DNA from: Roseburia sp.
GTDB taxonomy: Bacteria > Bacillota_A > Clostridia > Lachnospirales > Lachnospiraceae
Direction: 5' to 3'
Assembly (NCBI GenBank): GCA_019411365.1
Contig: DXQT01000014.1
Coordinates: 1 to 59,695, forward strand
DNA length: 59,695 nucleotides
Part shown: one piece after another, positions 54,881 to 59,695 of the stretch
Numbering within the stretch: the first letter of the stretch is position 1
How the letters are laid out: the number at the start of each line of letters is the position of its first letter
The notes under the pieces: generated by a model
Databases searched by the model: none
What the model was told of the DNA's origin: nothing
The model's input: the letters and a program-made list of their open reading frames with translations, nothing else
Position numbers and translations under genes: made by a program

Positions 54881-54913
54881 CATTTGCCTTTCAAATAGTT
54901 TGATAGTCAAATA
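54881..54913. promoter_or_regulatory. FabT-type operator upstream of acpP
   Basis: AGTTTGATAGTCAAATA (54897-54913) contains TTTGA-TAG-TCAAA, the dyad recognised by FabT-family repressors in lactic acid bacteria. A weaker site, ATTTG-CCTTT-CAAAT, lies next to it at about 54882-54896. The FabT-like protein is encoded at 46655-47110 at the other end of the cluster. Confidence 0.75.
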
Positions 54914-54989
54914 ATTAGCTTTTCAAAGTATATGACTGATGGAAATATTTGTCAAGGTAATTTGGTAAAGTTTTGCAAATTGGTACTTA

Positions 54990-55270
54990 GGTATTAAGGG
55001 ACAGTGTAAGGCGCAGTTTTCCGGGTGCCGCTGGCAGGTTTGGTTCCGTTGTGCGAAAATAAGAAAAGCTAAGTATGCCTGTTTGAGTTAGTTTCGGAGT
55101 GACGTGTACGTCCTGAATGTGCCTTCCCTGGCACATCAGGACTTGTGCTGCCGTCCATGGCAGCACAACACTGTGAGTGAACAGGCATACTAAGATTTTC
55201 TAATTTTCTTCCAAAGTCTCAAATCTGCCGGCGGCACCCGGAAAACTGCATTCTACATGCCCTCGATACC
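54990..55270. repeat. Foldback element family, copy D (inverted orientation)
   Basis: About 280 bp, in the reverse orientation to copies A-C. The outer stem GCAGTTTTCCGGGTGCCGC (55013 onward) and its complement near 55232-55250 is perfect, and its sequence is unrelated to the outer stems of A and C. Inner stems are GTGCTGCC/GGCAGCAC and GTCCTGATGTGCC/GGCACATTCAGGAC. The shared blocks CGTACACGTCACT, CTTATTTTCG and CTAATTTTCTTCCAAAGTC are present. It fills the space between acpP and the SPL gene. Confidence 0.82.
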
Positions 55271-55409
55271 GAAAAAAGGGAAATCTATGCTCTGTAGGTT
55301 ACGACTGTTTCCTCATTATTTTTTTGTTCTGATCTTGATTGTGATTTTTCTTTACTTATGTTTTAATGGGATTAATCGGATTTTTAATTTTAACTACAGG
55401 AGATTTCTC

Positions 55410-56276
55410 ATGCATTTTGTTCAGGCGAAGAGGCTTTTATCAAAGGATAACGGAATGAATATTTACCGTGGATGTTCCCACGGATGCATTTACTGCGACA
55501 GCCGGAGCAGGTGCTATGGTTTTACACATGCATTTGAAGATATTGAGGTAAAGGAAAATGCCCCGGAATTGTTAGAAAAGGCTTTGCGATCGAAGCGTCA
55601 GAAATGTATGATCGGAACCGGTGCCATGTGCGATCCTTATCTTCATTTGGAGGAGCGCCTTTTGCTGACCAGGCGGTGTTTAGAGCTGATCGACCGGTAT
55701 GAATTTGGTGTTGCGGTACAGACAAAGTCAGCCCGGATTTTAAGAGATTTTGACCTGTTAACGTCCATCAATGAAAAGGCAAAAGCCATCGTGCAGATCA
55801 CACTCACCACTTACGATGAAGATTTATGTAAAAAGATAGAGCCAGATGTTTCCACCACCAAAGAGCGCATCAACGTCCTGATGAAATGTAAAGAAGCCGG
55901 TATTCCCACCGTAGTGTGGCTCACACCGATCCTGCCGTTTATCAATGACACTGCTGATAACATAAAAAATCTGCTGGATGCCTGCGTGGACGCCGGCGTA
56001 AAGGGAATTATATTCTTTGGCATTGGCGTGACTCTCCGAGATGGCGACCGGGAATATTTCTACCATGCCCTCGATAAAGATTTTCCGGGGATGAAGGAAA
56101 AATATATCCGCACTTACGGTAATGCCTACAACCTGCCAAGCCCGAATGAAAAAATGCTCATTCCAATGATCGTGGAACAATGCCAAAAGGCTGGCATCCT
56201 TTGTTCGCCGGATGAATGTTTTGCTTATCTGCATCATTTTCCGGAAAAATACGTTCAGCGGTCGTTATTTGAGTGA
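55410..56276 (+). CDS. SPL-like radical SAM protein
   Basis: A 288-residue protein with the radical SAM cluster motif CSHGCIYCDSRS (C-x3-C-x2-C) near residue 23, followed by GTGAMCDPYLHLEERLLLTR and TLTTYDEDLCKKIEP. It resembles the spore photoproduct lyase-like family (Rv2578c type), but the spore photolyase C-terminal cysteine is not evident, so repair of spore photoproduct cannot be claimed. ATG 55410 follows AGGAGA; the longer frame upstream overlaps a repeat and is not coding. Stand-alone gene. Confidence 0.88.
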   Translation: MHFVQAKRLLSKDNGMNIYRGCSHGCIYCDSRSRCYGFTHAFEDIEVKENAPELLEKALRSKRQKCMIGTGAMCDPYLHLEERLLLTRRCLELIDRYEFGVAVQTKSARILRDFDLLTSINEKAKAIVQITLTTYDEDLCKKIEPDVSTTKERINVLMKCKEAGIPTVVWLTPILPFINDTADNIKNLLDACVDAGVKGIIFFGIGVTLRDGDREYFYHALDKDFPGMKEKYIRTYGNAYNLPSPNEKMLIPMIVEQCQKAGILCSPDECFAYLHHFPEKYVQRSLFE

Positions 56277-56300
56277 AAATTGATCATGAATTTTTGTCGA

Positions 56301-56393
56301 TTGGGTATATACAGAAAAAATCTGCTGTTTATACCCAAAAATACGGGAATTTTGAGTGATTTTTCACTGATAATGGGCATAGCAGATCCGTTT
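56301..56393. repeat. Intergenic repeat, copy 2 (GGGTATATA type)
   Basis: Contains TTGGGTATATACAGAAAAAA, TGTTTATACCCAAAA, TTTTGAGTGATTTTTCA and TGATAATGGGCATAG, in the same order as the segment at 30651-30745. A further ATATATACCCAAAACGC and TTTTGTGGGTATAC follow at 56399-56443, so a partial extra unit is present. It fills the gap 56277-56568, and an 83-residue frame over it is not considered real. Confidence 0.5.
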
Positions 56394-56568
56394 TTATTAT
56401 ATATACCCAAAACGCAGGAAAATCAGGGGGTTTTGTGGGTATACTGCTGCAGTTTCTTTGCCATATGCCCAATCTGCGATATTTCAATATCTTATGATGT
56501 CAGATGCACTTTGCCAGTCATCATGTTGTGAAAAACTATTGAACCCCAATATTATAATGGAGGATCTA

Positions 56569-56811
56569 TGAACATGAATATAAAAAGAAATTTCCTTCAT
56601 TGGATTATTTATGACAGACACACGCTATCAGAACAGAGGTGTCGGTTCCGGAATCATCAGCGACGTGATCCTTTGTCTGAAATCATCTGGATATAAAGAA
56701 ATCCGGCTTGGCGTTGACAAGGGAAACCCACAGAGCTATTCGTTCTGGACAAAAAACAAATTCACTCCAATCCGTGAAGATACATATATTTTAATGGGAC
56801 TTCGGATATGA
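56569..56811 (+). pseudogene. GNAT acetyltransferase remnant
   Basis: The frame from 56611 encodes 66 residues, including RYQNRGVGSGIISDVI (acetyl-CoA motif A), GYKEIRLGVDKGNPQSYSFW and a final beta strand. That is only the C-terminal half of a GNAT enzyme. A start with a good ribosome site, GGAGGATCTATG at 56560-56571, leads in another frame and stops soon. Deletion or frameshift of the N-terminal half is likely. Confidence 0.65.
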
Positions 56812-56836
56812 CCTGAAAATAATTTCAAAAAACCTA

Positions 56837-56867
56837 TTGACTCCTACGCGGCGTAATAGTTTAGAGT
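56837..56867 (+). promoter_or_regulatory. MerR-type promoter with 19-bp spacer
   Basis: TTGACT (56837-56842) and TAGAGT (56862-56867) are separated by 19 bp containing the palindrome TACGCGGCGTA (56845-56855). This is the arrangement used by MerR/TipA regulators for autogenous activation. Confidence 0.85.
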
Positions 56868-56893
56868 GTCCTCATCGAGCGGAGGAAATGACC

Positions 56894-57622
56894 ATGATGA
56901 CAGTAAATGAAGTAAGCAAATTGACAGGAGTGAGTATACGCACTCTGCAATACTACGATACCATCGGACTTTTAAAACCCGACGGTTATACTGCGTCCGG
57001 CTACCGACTGTATGACGATACAGCATTAGAGCGGCTGCAACAGATTTTATTGTTTAAAGAACTGGAATTCCCGTTAAAAGAAATCAAAAGAATCATTGAT
57101 GCACCTGATTTTGATCGGGACAAAGCACTGTCCCAGCAGATTGAATTGTTAACAATGAAAAAGGAGCATCTTGAAGGCTTGATTGCTTTTGCTCGTAAAA
57201 TTAAAACGACAGGAGTAAATAAAATGGATTTTAACGTATTTAACACAGCCAAAATGGACGAGTATGCCAGAGAGGCAAAAAAACAATGGGGACAGACTGC
57301 AGAATACAAGGAATATGAAGAAAAGACAAAAAATCAGTCTTCCGAGACACAAAAAACAGCATGGAAAAATCTTATGCTCATTTTTGTAGAGTTTGGAAAA
57401 ATAAAGAACAAAGAACCTGGCAGCAAAGAAGTACAGCTTCTGGTAAAAAACCTACAGGATTATATTTCAGAGCACTTTTATCAATGTTCCAATGAGATCT
57501 TAAACGGGCTTGGTAAAATGTATGCTTCCGGTGCCGAATTTACAGAAAATATTGACAAAGCCGCCGGTGCCGGAACTGCTGCTTTTGTAGCAGAAGCGAT
57601 CGAGATTTATACTGCACGATGA
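56894..57622 (+). CDS. MerR-family regulator with TipAS-type effector domain
   Basis: About 242 residues. The MerR DNA-binding domain is at 1-70 (VNEVSKLTGVSIRTLQYYDTIGLL, YRLYDDTALERLQQI), followed by a coiled coil. The C-terminal ~130 residues (WGQTAEYKEYEEKTK, FGKIKNKEPGSKEVQLLVKNL, HFYQCSNEILNGLGKMY) match the TipAS/antibiotic-recognition domain that binds thiopeptides or other drugs. ATG 56894 or 56897 is best spaced from GGAGG; ATG 56888 is too close. It probably activates its own 19-bp-spacer promoter. No clear target gene is adjacent. Confidence 0.93.
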   Translation: MMTVNEVSKLTGVSIRTLQYYDTIGLLKPDGYTASGYRLYDDTALERLQQILLFKELEFPLKEIKRIIDAPDFDRDKALSQQIELLTMKKEHLEGLIAFARKIKTTGVNKMDFNVFNTAKMDEYAREAKKQWGQTAEYKEYEEKTKNQSSETQKTAWKNLMLIFVEFGKIKNKEPGSKEVQLLVKNLQDYISEHFYQCSNEILNGLGKMYASGAEFTENIDKAAGAGTAAFVAEAIEIYTAR

Positions 57623-57698
57623 GATTAAATCTTTAGAACACCGGCTTGTCACATATTAAGAACAAATTATTCTTATAAAAGCAAAAATGCTGGCACCC

Positions 57699-57750
57699 AA
57701 AAAATCCTGCCGTACCTGGAGTCCACACTCCAATCCGGCAGGATTTTTTA
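57699..57750. terminator. Bidirectional terminator
   Basis: AAAATCCTGCCG (57701-57712) pairs with CGGCAGGATTTT (57736-57747), with A and T tails at both ends. It lies between the converging TipA-type regulator and BspA-like genes and can end both transcripts. Confidence 0.88.
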
Positions 57751-57767
57751 TCATTTTCTCTTTGCAA

Positions 57768-59642
57768 TTATTTTCGGATCTTTACCGTTCTCACCTTACT
57801 GTAATCTCCCTGCACTTTTTTCCCGCGGGAATTTTTATAAGAGCATACGCGGACATAGTATTTCTTTCCCGGCTTTAATTTTGTGATTTTTTTGGTAGTG
57901 GTTTTGTTTTTTGTGACAACAACTTTTTTTACATTCTTTTTGAATTTCTTATCCATGGAATACTGAACGATATAACCGGATGCTTTCTTGTCCTTTTTCC
58001 ATTTTACTTCAAATGTCTTTGCCTTTTTGGATTTCAGAGAAGTAATCTGGTTCTTCACCGGTTTTACCGTTAAAGTAATCGTCTTTGTTACTGCCTTATA
58101 TTTTCCTTTTGCAGCCGCTTTGATCGTGATTTTTGTCTGTCCGTAACTCTTTAATTTGATTTTTCCGGTCTTACTTATGGCTGCGATCTTTTTATCTGCC
58201 ACCTTGTAGGTCAGTTTTGCCCCACAACTTGATTTGGCACCTATGGCAAAAGTTTTTGTGCTGTAGGTCTTTGTAATATTTTTAGCTTTTATGGTCTGTT
58301 TCTTTTTCTGCTGTGTGGCATTACCGTTCTGGTCTGACGGCTTATCCGGCTGATTCGGAGTATCTGTCTGCCCCGGCTTTTCTGTCTGATCCGGCTTTTG
58401 TGTCTGCCCCGGTTCATCTGTCTGATCTGTTATTTTTTCTACATTTAACGTAACTATTTTCTGCGCTGCCGCACAGGTATCTGTCTCTGATGCCGAGATA
58501 ATAATTTTTACTGTCCCGGAACCTAAGATATATCCTTTTCCATCTGCATCTATTTTTACGATTTTTTCGTTTTCTGACCGGTAAGATATCTTACCATCCC
58601 CATCTGACTTTGCGTCAAGATAGAAAATATTCAGATCCTTTTTATCTGCCTGATAAGAATACGTGATCTTTTGCACACGCTTTTGATCCGTTTCTTTATT
58701 TTTTATTGTAATATAAATTTCTGTCTGCGCCATTTTACAATTTTGCGTCGCAGATGCCGTGATCACAATATTGGTCGTACCTGCTCCGATGATCTTTACA
58801 GCTCCATTTTCAGATACCTGAATGATATCTTCGTTTCCCGAATAAAAACTTAGAGTTCCATCCCCGGTTGTTTTTGCAGTTATCTTAAAATCCGGATCTC
58901 CAACCGTTTTTTCAATGTTATCATTATCTGTCGTAATCGTCTGGGTTTTCCGTTCGTCAGTTACCTTTCTTTTAATATTGTTATTTTTCGCATATTTTTC
59001 TGCAGCAGAACCTGAACTACAGTATATCGTTAAATTGCTGCAATACGAAAACGCATTGTCTGCTATTGTTTTTACCCCGTCCGGTATGGTAATACCGGTC
59101 AGATTTGTACAGCCACCAAACGCATTATCCGGAATATCCGAAATATTTTTGGAAATTGTTACTTCTGTTAACGCATCACAATACCGGAAAGCCCATGCCC
59201 CCAAATCTTTAACACTGTCCGGCAGATGTACCTGCTGCATGGAATCACACCTATAAAAGGCATAGTTTCCTATATCCGTAAGCTGATTTGAGAACCGGAC
59301 TTTTATAAGCGAGGAACAGGATTTAAATGCATCTTCGCCAATGCTCTTTACGCTGTCCGGCATATCTACCGATGTGATCTTTTCACAGTTACTGAAGGAA
59401 CCGTCAAGGATTCCCACCGTCCCCTCTAAGATCTTCACGCTGCCTTTTTTCCCGGCAGGACAATTAATCAACACGAGTCTGCCTTCCTCTGTGCCATACA
59501 ATATGCCATCCTCTGATCTGTATATCGTATTCCCTGCCGCCACATTGATCGTCTCTAAGTGATCACAGCTGCCGAACACATTGTTTCCTATTTTTGTTGT
59601 CTTAGCCGGAATTGTGATCTGTTTTAAATTTTTGCAATACAA
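57768..59642 (-). CDS. BspA-like leucine-rich repeat surface protein, 5' end missing or broken
   Basis: About 624 residues in frame. Residues 1-215 hold BspA/LRR_5 repeats (IPAKTTKIGNNVFGSCDHL, MPDSVKSIGEDAFKSCSSL, IPDGVKTIADNAFSYCSNL). Two Ig-like Big_2-type domains follow (about 235-315 and 320-405), then a low-complexity linker rich in Gln, Pro, Asp and Lys (about 408-450), a third Ig-like domain and a fibronectin type III-like domain with a very basic C-terminus. Such proteins are secreted or wall-attached adhesins. No signal peptide is present: the frame starts near a TTG, with in-frame stops at 59663 and 59684. The 5' part is either lost, frameshifted or lies outside. Confidence 0.8.
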   Translation of the reverse strand: MYCKNLKQITIPAKTTKIGNNVFGSCDHLETINVAAGNTIYRSEDGILYGTEEGRLVLINCPAGKKGSVKILEGTVGILDGSFSNCEKITSVDMPDSVKSIGEDAFKSCSSLIKVRFSNQLTDIGNYAFYRCDSMQQVHLPDSVKDLGAWAFRYCDALTEVTISKNISDIPDNAFGGCTNLTGITIPDGVKTIADNAFSYCSNLTIYCSSGSAAEKYAKNNNIKRKVTDERKTQTITTDNDNIEKTVGDPDFKITAKTTGDGTLSFYSGNEDIIQVSENGAVKIIGAGTTNIVITASATQNCKMAQTEIYITIKNKETDQKRVQKITYSYQADKKDLNIFYLDAKSDGDGKISYRSENEKIVKIDADGKGYILGSGTVKIIISASETDTCAAAQKIVTLNVEKITDQTDEPGQTQKPDQTEKPGQTDTPNQPDKPSDQNGNATQQKKKQTIKAKNITKTYSTKTFAIGAKSSCGAKLTYKVADKKIAAISKTGKIKLKSYGQTKITIKAAAKGKYKAVTKTITLTVKPVKNQITSLKSKKAKTFEVKWKKDKKASGYIVQYSMDKKFKKNVKKVVVTKNKTTTKKITKLKPGKKYYVRVCSYKNSRGKKVQGDYSKVRTVKIRK

Positions 59643-59695
59643 AACACAATAAAAATCTGATTATCCGCTAAAACACAGTATCTATCAGCATTTTC

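Noticed and set aside
55257..55409. 51-residue N-terminal extension of the SPL-like protein
   Set aside because: Begins inside foldback copy D and is hydrophobic without family similarity; AGGAGA precedes the ATG at 55410.
56280..56531. 83-residue plus-strand frame after the SPL gene
   Set aside because: It overlies the GGGTATATA repeat, lacks a ribosome site and resembles no protein.

Overview
The window looks like chromosome of a gut Lachnospiraceae (Clostridia), probably Roseburia- or Agathobacter-like. The evidence is a FabK/FabT-type fatty acid cluster, a fused AccD-AccA protein, a leucine T-box, an FMN riboswitch, NifS/NifU, NADP glutamate dehydrogenase, DUF3877 and DUF4321 proteins, and family-typical intergenic repeats. 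No tRNA, rRNA or CRISPR array was found. Most genes lie on the minus strand.

Layout. 1-2835 is an AT-rich accessory patch on the plus strand: the last codons of a probable toxin, immunity-like genes, a DUF3267-type membrane zincin and a soluble protein carrying a decarboxylase beta-subunit-like motif. 2937-3221 is a deleted IS256-family element. 3311-7430 is the riboflavin operon ribD-ribE-ribBA-ribH behind an FMN riboswitch. 7452-13880 is a coupled signalling module: an HD-GYP response regulator, a hybrid kinase with Hpt, and a hybrid kinase fused to a DegV lipid-binding domain. Then come a CDF transporter, signal peptidase I, and cysK-metY-nifU-nifS under an Rrf2-type operator. 20414-27747 holds an unknown protein, a CNNM/CorC protein with a structured leader, a DtxR-type regulator, 2-isopropylmalate synthase fused to an AraC DNA-binding domain behind a T-box, DUF3877, an Rrf2 regulator and an MGMT-family protein. 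27982-36678 holds a SulP transporter, two lipoproteins, a MerR/MATE pair, a CBS protein, a PBECR4-like protein preceded by a probable small RNA with a consensus promoter, gdhA and DUF4321. 36836-44507 is an alpha-glucan locus: MalEFG-type ABC transporter, GH13 enzyme, LacI regulator and surface lipoprotein, linked by shared operators. 45066-54779 holds ldh and the fatty-acid operon acpP-fabK-fabD-fabG-fabF-fabZ-accDA-fabH-fabT. 55410-59642 holds an SPL-like radical SAM protein, a GNAT remnant, a TipA-type MerR regulator and a BspA-like repeat protein lacking a normal 5' end.

The most interesting signals are: (1) a family of four ~270-335 bp foldback elements (36077, 44840, 46242, 54990) whose stems differ in sequence but stay complementary; one supplies the last codons of ldh. 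(2) A LeuA-AraC fusion. (3) A histidine kinase-receiver-DegV fusion. (4) A strong-promoter ~200-nt RNA ending in a terminator directly before a PBECR4-like gene, resembling a type III toxin-antitoxin layout. Family assignments come from recognising sequence motifs by eye; no database search was run.
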